Of a DNA stretch of 11,528 bases, positions 1 to 7,755 are shown in pieces. Below the pieces are notes generated by a model. That model saw only the letters and a program-made list of their open reading frames with translations. It searched no databases and was not told where the DNA came from. Positions within the stretch are counted from its first letter, which is position 1. Each line of letters begins with the position of its first letter. Location: assembly GCA_004555425.1 (NCBI GenBank), contig SFID01000086.1, positions 1 to 11,528 on the forward strand, read 5' to 3'. Both the position numbers and the translations under genes were made by a program. This DNA comes from Bacteroidales bacterium. GTDB lineage: Bacteria; Bacteroidota; Bacteroidia; Bacteroidales; Bacteroidaceae.

Positions 1-2
1 AA

Positions 3-80
3 TGCTTTTGCGGAAATTTTCTTGGCTTTATCGGTGCGCGGATTGACGATGTAGAGATTTTTTCGCGGCCGAAAATATAA
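3..80 (+). CDS. Possible C-terminal tail of an upstream gene (partial)
   Basis: Reading the third base as a codon start gives about 25 residues ending in GARIDDVEIFSRPKI and a TAA at 78-80. The IDDVEIF stretch resembles the last strand of jelly-roll or LamG-like carbohydrate-binding domains, where IDDVRIY-type endings are common. The reading is short and AT-rich, and another frame also stays open to position 54, so the frame is uncertain. Low-GC spacer and then the repeat block follow, as expected downstream of a gene end. Only the sequence to the left of the window could confirm it. Confidence 0.3.
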   Translation, partial: CFCGNFLGFIGARIDDVEIFSRPKI

Positions 81-127
81 AAGATATTAAAAGTTTTTGA
101 GCGAAAAAATTCGGATTTAACATTTCG

Positions 128-277
128 GGTAACTACTCAGGTCGTTCTAGATTGCGAGGCAACGTGTGGACCTTTGGTTTGCGGTATTTATTTTAACACG
201 AATCTTACGAATCTTTCTAATTGCGCGGGGGTTAACCTCCAACTAGGAAACAATTCGATTCGTCTTTCTTTAACACG
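128..277 (+). repeat. Repeat unit copy A
   Basis: First of three related units. By hand alignment it matches 334-482 with about 11 differences over 150 bases (roughly 93%). It contains AACACGAATCTTACGAATCT, a GCGCGGGG/TTAACCTCCAA segment and an AATTCGATTCGT...TTAACACGAATC inverted pair. Similarity to the inverted copy continues to about 318, so the full unit is nearer 190-200 bp. Confidence 0.85.
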
Positions 278-333
278 AATCTTTCGAATCTTACTAATTG
301 AGCGGGGTAACGACCCGACTAGAGCCATGAAAT

Positions 334-482
334 GGTAACGACTCAGGTTGTTCTAGATTACGAGACAAAGTGTGGACCTTCGGTTTGCGGTATTTATTTC
401 AACACGAATCTTACGAATCTTTCTAATTGCGCGGGGTTAACCTCCAACAAGAAAACAATTCGATTCGTGTTTCTTTAACACG
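334..482 (+). repeat. Repeat unit copy B (truncated direct copy)
   Basis: Direct repeat of 128-277, starting GGTAACGACTCAGG and ending TTCTTTAACACG. It stops where the inverted copy begins, so its last ~50 bases are missing compared with copy A. The junction at 482 joins two units head to head. Confidence 0.85.
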
Positions 483-680
483 CCAACTTGGAGGTTTTAC
501 CCCGCGCGATTAGTAAGATTAGAAAGATTCGTGTTAAAAGAAACACGAATCGAATTGCCTCCTACTTGGAGGTTCTACCCCACGCGATTAGTAAGATTAG
601 AAAGATTCGTGTTTAAAGAAACAACGCACACCGCAGTGCCACACGTTGACTCGCTTTCTGGAGCAACCTGAGTAGTTACC
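483..680 (-). repeat. Repeat unit copy C (inverted)
   Basis: Read on the minus strand from 680, this follows the same order of blocks as copy A: GGTAACTACTCAGG, CAACGTGTGG, AACACGAATCTTTCTAATCT, GCG-GGGG, AACCTCCAA, AATTCGATTCGTGTTTCTTT and a second AACACGAATC block. It is more diverged than copy B, mainly in its first ~60 bases. A perfect 10-bp hairpin (526-535 with 542-551, loop AAAAGA) lies at its centre. Confidence 0.8.
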
Positions 681-698
681 ATTTCGGGTAACTACTCA

Positions 699-1193
699 AG
701 TGTTTTTTGCCTGAAAAAACCAGTTTGACTGGGAACTAATTGTAGGTGGAATGATGCCATCTGTGTGCTCCGCAGCGGCGCGCCAACCAGCCATATTGCC
801 CTGTAGTTATAGTTCAGAGTAGTTGCTGAGTCAAGCGTGAAAATAGGCTTGCAAGAAACTGCAGCCATCACCACTTTCTAAGCGCAGTGACCTCAGCTAA
901 TTTATAGAACCAACGCTAAGTTTCCCCACGCCCTTCCTTACATCTTTCCAGCCCCCAAATCCCTAGGTATAGCCGAGCCCGTTTCCCCTCATTGCAATAG
1001 CCCTTCACCCAACCGTGAATAATTCCCAATGTCTCATTTTTTATAAAATTTCGCCAATTCCACCAAGCGGTAATGTACACTATGTCTACACAAATGTAAA
1101 AAAAACATATAATCATACCCTGCCATTCAATTATTTTTCCGAAATTTGCCCTAGTTATACGCTTGAAACTCTGTAACGGACTAATAAAAAAGT
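699..1193. other. Intergenic stretch with no convincing gene
   Basis: About 500 bases between the repeat block and lpxD. Two minus-strand open frames of 60-66 codons fall here, but neither has a recognisable motif and the first runs into the repeat. A small hairpin, GTTTTTT/AAAAAAC with loop GCCTG (702-720), follows the repeat end. Upstream of lpxD the DNA is AT-rich. TATTTTTC (1132-1139) is one base off the Bacteroidetes -7 box but has no good -33 partner, so I call no promoter. Confidence 0.6.
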
Positions 1194-2240
1194 ATGAAAT
1201 TTACCGCACAGCAAATTGCGTCCTATCTTGGCGGCGAAGTAGTTGGAAATCCCGAAGCCGCCGTTCAGACATTTGCAAAGATTGAAGAAGGTGTTGAAGG
1301 TGCTATCTCCTTCCTCGCTAATCCTAAATACGAACACTATCTCTACGAAACGAAATCCACTATCGTTCTCGTCAACCGCGACTTTACGCCTTCGCAAGCC
1401 GTCACGGCCACCCTTGTGAAAGTGGACAATGCCTACGAGGCTGTGGCCCGCTTGCTCACTCTCTACGAGCAGAACACGGCCAAGCGCACAGGCATCCAAC
1501 CCCTGGCTTGCGTCGCTCCCACAGCCCAGGTGGGCGAGGGTAGCTATGTAGGTCCGTTTGCCTACATCGGCGAGAATGCTGTCGTAGGAAAGGGCTGCCA
1601 AATCTACGCCCATGTCGTCGTTGAAGAGCGCGCCAAGGTAGGCGACAACTGCCTTTTCTATCCCAACGTATCCATTTATCACGACTGCGTCATCGGCAAC
1701 AACGTCATCCTGCATTCAGGATGCGTCATAGGTGCCGATGGCTTTGGCTTTGCGCCCAGCGCAGAGGGCTACGAGAAAATACCCCAGATTGGTATCGTCA
1801 CCATCGAAGACAATGTGGAAATCGGCGCCAACACCTGTGTGGACCGCTCCACGATGGGCAGCACCTACATCCGTGCCGGCGTGAAACTGGACAACCTCGT
1901 ACAGATTGCCCACAACTGCGATGTGGATAGCCACACTGTCATGTCGGCACAGGTTGGCATGGCCGGTTCCACGAAGGTGGGCAAATGGTGTATGTTTGGC
2001 GGTCAGGTGGGCATTGCAGGCCATATCACCATTGGCGACCGCACACTGGTGGGCGCACAGGCTGGCATCGCTGGCAGCGTCAAGGGCAACGTCACCATAC
2101 AGGGCTCGCCCGCATTCGATGCCAAGGGCTTTATGCGCTCCAGCGTAGTGTTCAAGCGCCTGCCCGAAATGCAGAGCCAACTTCGCGACCTCCAGAAGGA
2201 AGTAGCTGCACTGCGCGAGGCGCTGGCCGAAAAGAAATAA
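1194..2240 (+). CDS. lpxD: UDP-3-O-acylglucosamine N-acyltransferase LpxD
   Basis: Third step of lipid A synthesis: adds a 3-hydroxyacyl chain from acyl-ACP to the 2-amine of UDP-3-O-acyl-glucosamine in the cytoplasm. At 348 residues it has the usual family length. Residues 1-100 form the N-terminal uridine-binding domain (start MKFTAQQIASYLGG). Residues ~105-310 are hexapeptide left-handed beta-helix repeats (for example VGEGSYVGPFAYIGENAVVG). A C-terminal helix follows (~322-345, ending KEVAALREALAEKK). The catalytic His is H240 in QIAHNCD, matching E. coli H239. The ATG at 1194 sits after an A-rich stretch with no clear Shine-Dalgarno site. lpxC-fabZ follows 219 bp downstream. Confidence 0.97.
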   Translation: MKFTAQQIASYLGGEVVGNPEAAVQTFAKIEEGVEGAISFLANPKYEHYLYETKSTIVLVNRDFTPSQAVTATLVKVDNAYEAVARLLTLYEQNTAKRTGIQPLACVAPTAQVGEGSYVGPFAYIGENAVVGKGCQIYAHVVVEERAKVGDNCLFYPNVSIYHDCVIGNNVILHSGCVIGADGFGFAPSAEGYEKIPQIGIVTIEDNVEIGANTCVDRSTMGSTYIRAGVKLDNLVQIAHNCDVDSHTVMSAQVGMAGSTKVGKWCMFGGQVGIAGHITIGDRTLVGAQAGIAGSVKGNVTIQGSPAFDAKGFMRSSVVFKRLPEMQSQLRDLQKEVAALREALAEKK

Positions 2241-2459
2241 GGTAGGTGCTATAAATTAGCTTGCGATGGATTTTTGTCTATCGTGCCGTAGGTTTTCGTT
2301 TCTCTTGAAGCAGCGTGGCAGACTGCGTGGCTGAATGAAAAACAAAAAGGTGCGGAGCGAGAGGCGCTAAGACGACCAAGCATCTTGAAACCCTGCCTTC
2401 CATTGAAACAGATTGATAGAACCTACCATAAACATCACAAAGCAACTCACAAACAAGAT

Positions 2460-3845
2460 ATGTCCAAGCAAAAAACGCTGGGAGGCAGTTTCTCCCTCTT
2501 CGGAAAAGGTCTCCATACAGGTCTCTCCCTGACCGTCACCTTCAATCCCGCCCCCGAAAACCACGGATATAAGATTCAGCGCATTGACGTGGAGGGCCAG
2601 CCCATCATTGATGCCATTGCCGAAAACGTGATCGATACTTCCCGCGGCACCGTGGTGGCCAAGGGCGATGTACGTTGCAGCACCATCGAGCACGGACTGG
2701 CAGCACTCTATGCGCTGGGCGTGGACAACTGTCTGATACAGGTGAATGGCCCCGAGTTTCCCATTCTGGATGGCAGTGCCAAGATTTATGTGGAGAATAT
2801 CAAGCGCGTGGGCATCCTCGAACAGAATGCCGCGAAGGACTTCTATGTCATCAAGAAGAAGATTGAGTTTGTCGATGAAAACACAGGCTCGTCCATCATC
2901 ATCCTGCCCGACGACCAGTTCTCCATCACGGCGATGATTTCCTTCGAGTCGCAGTTTATCAACAGCCAGTTTGCCACCCTCGACCACATGGAGGACTTCG
3001 AGACCGAGATTGCCAATGCCCGCACCTTCGTCTTCGTGCGCGAGATTGAGCCCCTCCTGCAGGCCGGCCTTATCAAGGGAGGCGACCTCGACAATGCCAT
3101 CGTTATCTACGAAAAGCAGATTTCGCAGGAGAGCCTTGACAAGCTGGCCGATACCCTCAACGTACAGCATCGCGACGCCACCAAGTTGGGCTATCTCAAC
3201 GAGCGTCCCCTCGTATGGCGCAACGAACCCGCGCGCCACAAACTGCTCGACATTATCGGTGATATGGCCCTCATCGGCCGCCCCATCAAGGGACGTATCA
3301 TCGCTACCCGCCCTGGGCACACGATTAACAATAAGTTCGCCCGCCAGATGCGCAAGGAAATTCGCCTCCACGAAATTCAAGCGCCCAACTACGACCCCAA
3401 CGACGCACCGCTGATGGATGTCAACCGCATCCGCCAACTCCTGCCGCACCGCTACCCCATGCAACTCGTGGACAAAGTGGTCGAGACGGGTAGCAACTAT
3501 ATTGTGGCCGTCAAGAACGTCACCGCCAACGAAGAGTTCTTCCAGGGACACTTCCCGCAGGAACCCGTGATGCCTGGCGTGCTTCAGATTGAAGCCATGG
3601 CGCAGGCTGGCGGTTTGCTCGTCCTCAATTCGGTCGAAGAGCCCGAGCGCTGGAGTACCTACTTCCTACGGATTGACGATGTGAAGTTCCGCCGCAAGGT
3701 AGTTCCCGGCGATACCCTCGTCTTCCGCGTAGAACTGTTGTCGCCCATCCGCCACGGCATCTCCTCTATGCACGGCTTCGCCTTCGTCGGCGAGACCATC
3801 GTCATGGAAGCCACCTTCACCGCACAGATTATCAAGAACAAATAA
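2460..3845 (+). CDS. lpxC-fabZ: Bifunctional LpxC deacetylase / FabZ dehydratase fusion
   Basis: A 461-residue fusion of two enzymes that are separate in E. coli. Residues 1-~305 are LpxC, the Zn-dependent deacetylase that commits UDP-3-O-acyl-GlcNAc to lipid A. The expected zinc ligands are H78 (in STIEHG), H260 and D264 (RHKLLD), with catalytic E77 and H287 (RPGHTIN). Residues ~318-461 are FabZ, the hot-dog-fold 3-hydroxyacyl-ACP dehydratase, with LLPHRYP (328-333), catalytic H364 in FQGHFP and E378 in LQIEAMAQ. Both active sites look intact. The fusion is a known Bacteroidetes trait and joins the two users of 3-hydroxyacyl-ACP. An in-frame ATG at 2385 would add 25 basic residues. I prefer 2460 because MSKQKTLGGSF matches the family start and AACAAGAT lies just upstream. 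Confidence 0.97.
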   Translation: MSKQKTLGGSFSLFGKGLHTGLSLTVTFNPAPENHGYKIQRIDVEGQPIIDAIAENVIDTSRGTVVAKGDVRCSTIEHGLAALYALGVDNCLIQVNGPEFPILDGSAKIYVENIKRVGILEQNAAKDFYVIKKKIEFVDENTGSSIIILPDDQFSITAMISFESQFINSQFATLDHMEDFETEIANARTFVFVREIEPLLQAGLIKGGDLDNAIVIYEKQISQESLDKLADTLNVQHRDATKLGYLNERPLVWRNEPARHKLLDIIGDMALIGRPIKGRIIATRPGHTINNKFARQMRKEIRLHEIQAPNYDPNDAPLMDVNRIRQLLPHRYPMQLVDKVVETGSNYIVAVKNVTANEEFFQGHFPQEPVMPGVLQIEAMAQAGGLLVLNSVEEPERWSTYFLRIDDVKFRRKVVPGDTLVFRVELLSPIRHGISSMHGFAFVGETIVMEATFTAQIIKNK

Positions 3846-3949
3846 ATGGTCGCTGCGCGACCTAGTTTCAACGCAGTCTTTCGACTGCTAGTTTCAGGTT
3901 TCAATGGTCGCAACGCTCCCTAGTTTCAACGCAGTCTTTCGACTGCTAG
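3844..3949 (+). repeat. Two-copy 58-bp direct repeat with internal hairpins
   Basis: A 31-bp perfect repeat (3861-3891 and 3919-3949) occurs twice at a 58-bp period between lpxC-fabZ and lpxA. The core AATGGTCGC also recurs at the same spacing. Each copy carries the hairpin GCAGTC-TTTC-GACTGC. The first copy also carries GGTCGC-TGC-GCGACC right after the lpxC-fabZ stop. There is no T-run, so these are not classic terminators, and they look REP-like. Confidence 0.85.
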
Positions 3950-4047
3950 CACGATAGTACAGGGAGAAAATGTTTTACTGTAGCCTCATCATATTTGACG
4001 CTGTGAGACACTGCACCACTCACTAACCACAAACCTTCCAAAAAAAC

Positions 4048-4821
4048 GTGATAAGCCCTTTAGCCCACATCCATCCCGAGGCCGTCATCGGCGAAAACTG
4101 CGAGATTGGCCCCTTCTGCTTTATCGACAAGAACGTAGTCATTGGCGACAACAACACACTGATGAATAGCGTCACCCTGCTCAGCGGCACACGCATGGGC
4201 AGCAGCAATACCGTCTTCCCCGGAGCCGTCATCGGTGCCATCCCGCAGGACCTCAAGTTCCGCGGCGAGGAAACCACTGCCGAAGTGGGCGACAACAATA
4301 CCATCCGCGAGAATGTGACCATCAACCGCGGCACCGCTGCTAAAGGACGTACCGTTGTGGGCAGCAACAACCTCCTTATGGAGGGAATGCATGTGGCCCA
4401 CGATGTCATTATCGGCAATGGTTGCATCATCGGCAATGCCACCAAACTTGCGGGTGAGGTTGTCGTGGACGATTTTGCCATCATCAGTGCTGCCGTGCTC
4501 GTTCACCAGTTCTGCCACATCGGCAGCTATGTGATGGTGGGCGGAGGTACGCGCACAGGACAGGACGTCCCGCCCTACAGCATGGCCGCCCGCGACCCCG
4601 TGGCCTATTGTGGTCTCAACCTCGTCGGACTGCGCCGCCGCGGTTTCTCGCGCGAGGCCATCGATACCATACACAAGACCTACAACATCCTTTATCAGAG
4701 CGGCAAACTCCTCAAGGAAAGCATCGCTCAGATTCGCGAGGAAATACCCGCCTGCCATGAGCGCGACTATATCCTCGAATTTATCGAATCCTCCACGCGC
4801 GGATTTATCCGTCCCGCATAA
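4048..4821 (+). CDS. lpxA: UDP-N-acetylglucosamine acyltransferase LpxA
   Basis: First step of lipid A synthesis: moves a 3-hydroxyacyl chain from ACP to the 3-OH of UDP-GlcNAc. At 257 residues it is typical for LpxA. Residues ~1-185 are hexapeptide beta-helix repeats (IHPEAVIGENCEIG onward), and ~190-257 the helical C-terminal domain (NLVGLRRRGFSREAID). H118 in HVAHD corresponds to catalytic H125 of E. coli. H115 and H153 (VHQF) match H122 and H160, while E. coli H144 is replaced by E137. G166 lies at the E. coli acyl-ruler Gly173 position, which suggests a long acyl chain (inference). The start is GTG, preceded by AAAAAAC, and MISPLAHIHP matches family N-termini. A 202-bp repeat-bearing gap separates it from lpxC-fabZ. 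Confidence 0.97.
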   Translation: MISPLAHIHPEAVIGENCEIGPFCFIDKNVVIGDNNTLMNSVTLLSGTRMGSSNTVFPGAVIGAIPQDLKFRGEETTAEVGDNNTIRENVTINRGTAAKGRTVVGSNNLLMEGMHVAHDVIIGNGCIIGNATKLAGEVVVDDFAIISAAVLVHQFCHIGSYVMVGGGTRTGQDVPPYSMAARDPVAYCGLNLVGLRRRGFSREAIDTIHKTYNILYQSGKLLKESIAQIREEIPACHERDYILEFIESSTRGFIRPA

Positions 4822-4844
4822 GGAAAACCCAAAATACCATCCCT

Positions 4845-5399
4845 ATGTTATACCGTATCAAGTTTATTTCCGAAGAAGTCGATGGCTTCCTCCGCGAAAT
4901 CAAGATAGACAGCGAGGCCACTTTCCTCGACCTCAACAAGGCCATCCTCGATTCCTGTGGTTATCCCGACGACCAGATGACCTCCTTCTACGTTTGCAAC
5001 GACGAGTGGGAGCGCTATCAGCAGATTACCCGCGAGGATGTGGCTGAGCCCGGCCACGAGGACGAAGACCTTTACGTGATGGCCAACACAAAGTTGAGCG
5101 AATTTATTGAGGACGAGGAGCAGAAGTTTCAGTACGTTTTCGACCCCTTCAACGACCGCGTGTTCTACCTCGACGTGAAGGAACTCATCCCTGGCGAACA
5201 TCTCGATGCGCCTGTCGTATCGCGAAGCCGCGGTGAAGCACCCCAGCAGGTGGACGAGCTAGACCTGAACTTTGCTGCCGCCACCACGGGCAGCATCTTC
5301 AGCGAAGAAGAGAGCGGCGAGTTCTATGGCGACAACGACTTCATGAGCGATGAGTTCGATCCCGAAGGTTTTGAAATCAGCGACGGCCGCGAGTACTAA
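4845..5399 (+). CDS. Plasmid pRiA4b ORF-3 / IS1096 TnpR-like family protein
   Basis: A 184-residue acidic protein. The pattern of an N-terminal MLYRIKF strand, a DLNKAILDSCGY helix, DDQMTSFYVCNDEW (~42-55) and FQYVFDPFNDRVFYLDV (~94-110) matches the pRiA4b ORF-3-like fold (PF07929; often named IS1096 passenger TnpR family). The biochemical role of this family is unknown, and the transposon-derived name does not show that this gene is mobile. Residues ~134-184 form a tail rich in Asp, Glu, Gly and Ser that is probably disordered. No membrane segment or signal peptide. It begins 23 bp after lpxA and ends 23 bp before miaA, so it is very probably co-transcribed with both. Confidence 0.75.
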   Translation: MLYRIKFISEEVDGFLREIKIDSEATFLDLNKAILDSCGYPDDQMTSFYVCNDEWERYQQITREDVAEPGHEDEDLYVMANTKLSEFIEDEEQKFQYVFDPFNDRVFYLDVKELIPGEHLDAPVVSRSRGEAPQQVDELDLNFAAATTGSIFSEEESGEFYGDNDFMSDEFDPEGFEISDGREY

Positions 5400-5422
5400 G
5401 TCTGCAATTATCCCATCGCAAG

Positions 5423-6331
5423 GTGAATACCCTCATCATATTATTAGGTCCTACAGCGGTCGGCAAGACGGAACTCAGCCTTCGTCTTGCCGATCGTTTT
5501 CATTCTCCCATCCTCAGTTGCGACTCCAGGCAGCTCTATCGCGACCTGCCCATCGGCACTGCCGCGCCCACTGCGGACCAGCTGGCACGTGCGAAGCACT
5601 ACTTCATCGGCACGCTCGGTTTGGAGGACTACTACAGTGCGGCGCAGTACGAGCAGGATGCCTTAGCGGTGCTTCAGGAGGAGTTTCGCCAGCACGACAC
5701 GCTCGTGATGACAGGCGGCAGTATGATGTACATCGATGCCGTCTGCCAGGGCATTGACGACATCCCCACGGTGGACATTGAAACCCGCCAGCTGCTCAAA
5801 CAGCGCTACGCTGCCGAGGGCCTCGAACCCCTCCAGAAGGAGCTCCGCCTGCTCGACCCCGAATACTATGCCCTTTGCGACATCCGCAATACCAAGCGCG
5901 TCATCCACGCCCTCGAGATTTGCTACATGACGGGCCGCACCTACACCTCCTTTCGCGTTCGCGCCAAAAAGCAGCGCCCCTTCCGCATTCTCAAGGTGGG
6001 CCTCCATCGCGAGCGCGCCGACCTCTTCGACCGCATCAACCGCCGCGTCACGCTGATGGCCCAGCAAGGGCTCGTCGAAGAAGCCCGCCGCGTCCTTCCC
6101 TTTCGCCATTGCAATTCCCTCAATACGGTTGGCTACAAGGAAATCTTCCAGTATCTCGATGGCGAATGGACCCTCGATTTTGCCTTAGAGAAGATACGCC
6201 GCAACACCCGCGTCTATGCCAAAAAACAAATGACCTGGTTCAAGAAGGATGCGGACACGCAATGGCTTCATCCCGAAGACGAGACCGCCATCCTGCGCCA
6301 TCTCGACGAGGTCCTGTCGGCGCCCGTCTAG
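5423..6331 (+). CDS. miaA: tRNA dimethylallyltransferase MiaA
   Basis: Transfers the dimethylallyl group from DMAPP to N6 of A37 in tRNAs that read codons starting with U. The 302-residue protein has the P-loop GPTAVGKT (9-16), the substrate loop DSRQLYRDLPIGTAAP (34-49), TGGSMMY (97-103, the family's GGTGLY region), NTKRVIHALEI (156-166), NTVGYKEI (234-241) and RNTRVYAKKQMTWFKK (260-275). Length and motif order are normal. The start is GTG at 5423. No ATG lies between the previous gene's stop and the P-loop, and MNTLIILLGPTA fits the family. Its place next to lpxA is common in Bacteroidales. Confidence 0.97.
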   Translation: MNTLIILLGPTAVGKTELSLRLADRFHSPILSCDSRQLYRDLPIGTAAPTADQLARAKHYFIGTLGLEDYYSAAQYEQDALAVLQEEFRQHDTLVMTGGSMMYIDAVCQGIDDIPTVDIETRQLLKQRYAAEGLEPLQKELRLLDPEYYALCDIRNTKRVIHALEICYMTGRTYTSFRVRAKKQRPFRILKVGLHRERADLFDRINRRVTLMAQQGLVEEARRVLPFRHCNSLNTVGYKEIFQYLDGEWTLDFALEKIRRNTRVYAKKQMTWFKKDADTQWLHPEDETAILRHLDEVLSAPV

Positions 6332-6399
6332 CGTGGGTCGCCGTTTTCACCGTGCCCGCCATCAGCGCTCCGATCCCCTCGTCCCCATTCCCGCCCGCT

Positions 6400-7011
6400 A
6401 TGGAAAAAACCTACATTCCCCTTCGCCCCATAGGCGTCACCCAAGGTGTCCAACTGGATGCCGCCTATATCCTTATGCTAGAGCACAAGGCCGACCACCG
6501 TATCGTTCCCGTGCTCATCACCAAGGCCGACAGCGAGCAGATCTACGCTGCCCTGACCCACCACGACTATTCCCCTGCCGCCCTCTTCCGTTCCCTGACC
6601 ACTACGTTCGACATGACCGTCGAGCGCATCGTCCTCGACCTTCCCTTTCGCGGACATACCACGGCGCGCCTTTGGGTGAACCAGCAGGGCGACCTCCGCA
6701 TCGTCCCCACTTCCGTGAGTATGGCCGTGTGCATATCCCTGCTGATGCACGTGGGCCTCTATGTCCGTGCCGTCGACTACGATGTCCTCACCCACCAGGG
6801 CCGACAGGAGGGACAGGTGGCCCTGCCCATCGCCGCCATGAGCGAAGCCCTCCTGCGCGAAGCCCTCAAGACTGCCGCCCAGGAGGAACGCTTCGAGCTG
6901 GCAGCCGTCCTGCGCGACGAGCTCCGCAAGCGCGAGCAGTCTGCCGACGTTCCCGAAGACGCTGCCGAGGAATCCGCCGAAGATTCCGCCCATCCCGAGC
7001 CCCAAAACTAG
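6400..7011 (+). CDS. DUF151 bifunctional-nuclease-like protein with UVR motif
   Basis: 203 residues. Residues ~12-130 fit the DUF151/BFN fold, from QGVQLDAAYILML through RIVPVLITKADSEQIYAAL to RIVPTSVSMAVCISLLM and a final VRAVDYDV. Members were described as bifunctional nucleases, but the activity of this one is inferred. Residues ~150-179 (LREALKTAAQEERFELAAVL onward) form a UvrB/UvrC-type UVR helical hairpin, a known pairing in Bacteroidetes. Residues 180-203 are a Glu/Asp/Ala/Pro-rich tail. The reading frame stays open far upstream inside miaA. I chose ATG 6400 because MEKTYIPLRPIGV begins the conserved domain. It lies 68 bp after miaA and 18 bp before rsmE. Confidence 0.88.
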   Translation: MEKTYIPLRPIGVTQGVQLDAAYILMLEHKADHRIVPVLITKADSEQIYAALTHHDYSPAALFRSLTTTFDMTVERIVLDLPFRGHTTARLWVNQQGDLRIVPTSVSMAVCISLLMHVGLYVRAVDYDVLTHQGRQEGQVALPIAAMSEALLREALKTAAQEERFELAAVLRDELRKREQSADVPEDAAEESAEDSAHPEPQN

Positions 7012-7029
7012 CCCATTCCCCTCCGCTAT

Positions 7030-7749
7030 ATGAAAGAAATCCACCTCTTCTACGCTCCCGAACTCCCCGACCGCCTTGCCCTGCCCGACGACGAGGCTGG
7101 CCATGCGGTGCGCGTGCTTCGTATGAAAGACGGTGCCCCCCTCCTGGCCACCGATGGCCGAGGCACGTTCTACGAATGTACCCTCCTGTCCGCCTCGCCC
7201 AAACATTGTGCCCTGCAAATCGAGCGCAGTTTCCCTGGCGACCACCTCTGGCAGGGCCACATCCACCTCGCCGTGGCCCCCACCAAGAATATGGACCGCA
7301 TAGAGTGGTTGGCCGAGAAGGCCACCGAGATTGGTTTCGACGAACTCACCTTCCTGCTCTGCAAGAATTCCGAGCGAAAAGTCATCAAGACCGAGCGCGT
7401 AGAGAAGATTGTCGTTTCTGCCACGAAGCAAAGCCACAAGGCCCACAAACCCGAGGTGCACGAACTCACGCGCATCGCCGATTTCCTCCGCCAGCCCCGC
7501 ACGGGCAATAAATACATCGCCCATTGTCTGGCCGAAGAGGGCACCCTGCCTTTCCTCTTCCACCTGCTGCCAGCGGACGGCGAAGTGACAATGCTCATCG
7601 GGCCCGAGGGCGACTTCACCCCCGAAGAGGTGGCAATGGCCGAGGCCGCGGGCTATCAATCGGTCAGCCTCGGCCGTAGCCGCCTGCGCACCGAAACCGC
7701 CGCCCTCGTAGCCGTGCAACTCGCCAACCTCAAGCAGCAGAAAGGGTAG
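7030..7749 (+). CDS. rsmE: 16S rRNA m3U1498 methyltransferase RsmE
   Basis: SAM-dependent SPOUT methyltransferase that makes N3-methyl-U1498 in the 30S decoding region. 239 residues. Residues ~1-70 are the PUA-like RNA-binding domain, with AGHAVRVLRMKDG (23-35), which matches the family HxxxVLR region. Residues ~75-239 are the knotted SPOUT domain. Diagnostic motifs are KATEIGFDEL (97-106), LIGPEGDFTPEE (189-200) and SLGRSRLRTETAA (213-225). All key elements are present. It starts 18 bp after the DUF151 gene and is followed by a 107-bp spacer with a short tandem repeat. Confidence 0.97.
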   Translation: MKEIHLFYAPELPDRLALPDDEAGHAVRVLRMKDGAPLLATDGRGTFYECTLLSASPKHCALQIERSFPGDHLWQGHIHLAVAPTKNMDRIEWLAEKATEIGFDELTFLLCKNSERKVIKTERVEKIVVSATKQSHKAHKPEVHELTRIADFLRQPRTGNKYIAHCLAEEGTLPFLFHLLPADGEVTMLIGPEGDFTPEEVAMAEAAGYQSVSLGRSRLRTETAALVAVQLANLKQQKG

Positions 7750-7755
7750 GGGAGG

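Larger units (their letters stand above)
128..680. mobile_element. MITE-like composite element with 14-bp terminal inverted repeats
   Basis: The block starts with GGTAACTACTCAGG (128-141) and ends with its exact reverse complement (667-680). The hexamer ATTTCG flanks both sides (122-127 and 681-686) and could be a target-site duplication. The interior is made of three copies of one unit, two direct and one inverted, with no open frame for a transposase. That fits a non-autonomous miniature element or an array of them. An alternative is that the 18-bp direct repeat at 122-139 and 681-698 arose by recombination or tandem insertion, because a new GGTAACTACTCA begins at 687. Confidence 0.4.

Noticed and set aside
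128..680. CRISPR array
   Set aside because: The units are ~150-200 bp, partly inverted and without unique spacers; no cas genes are nearby.
692..874. 60-codon minus-strand frame next to the repeat
   Set aside because: It is short, has no motif, and its end falls in the repeat palindrome.
2385..2459. Earlier ATG for lpxC-fabZ
   Set aside because: The 25 extra residues are unlike known LpxC N-termini; MSKQKTLGGSF at 2460 matches.
2367..3551. 394-codon minus-strand open frame opposite lpxC-fabZ
   Set aside because: It is an antisense shadow of a gene with complete LpxC and FabZ motifs.
5875..6399. Upstream extension of the DUF151 frame into miaA
   Set aside because: The extra 175 codons are His/Arg/Pro-rich, overlap miaA and are not part of the DUF151 family. 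The conserved part starts at 6400.
6249..7511. 420-codon plus-strand frame and a 413-codon minus-strand frame across the DUF151/rsmE genes
   Set aside because: Both have skewed Arg/Pro- or Gly/Ala-rich composition and overlap genes identified by motif.
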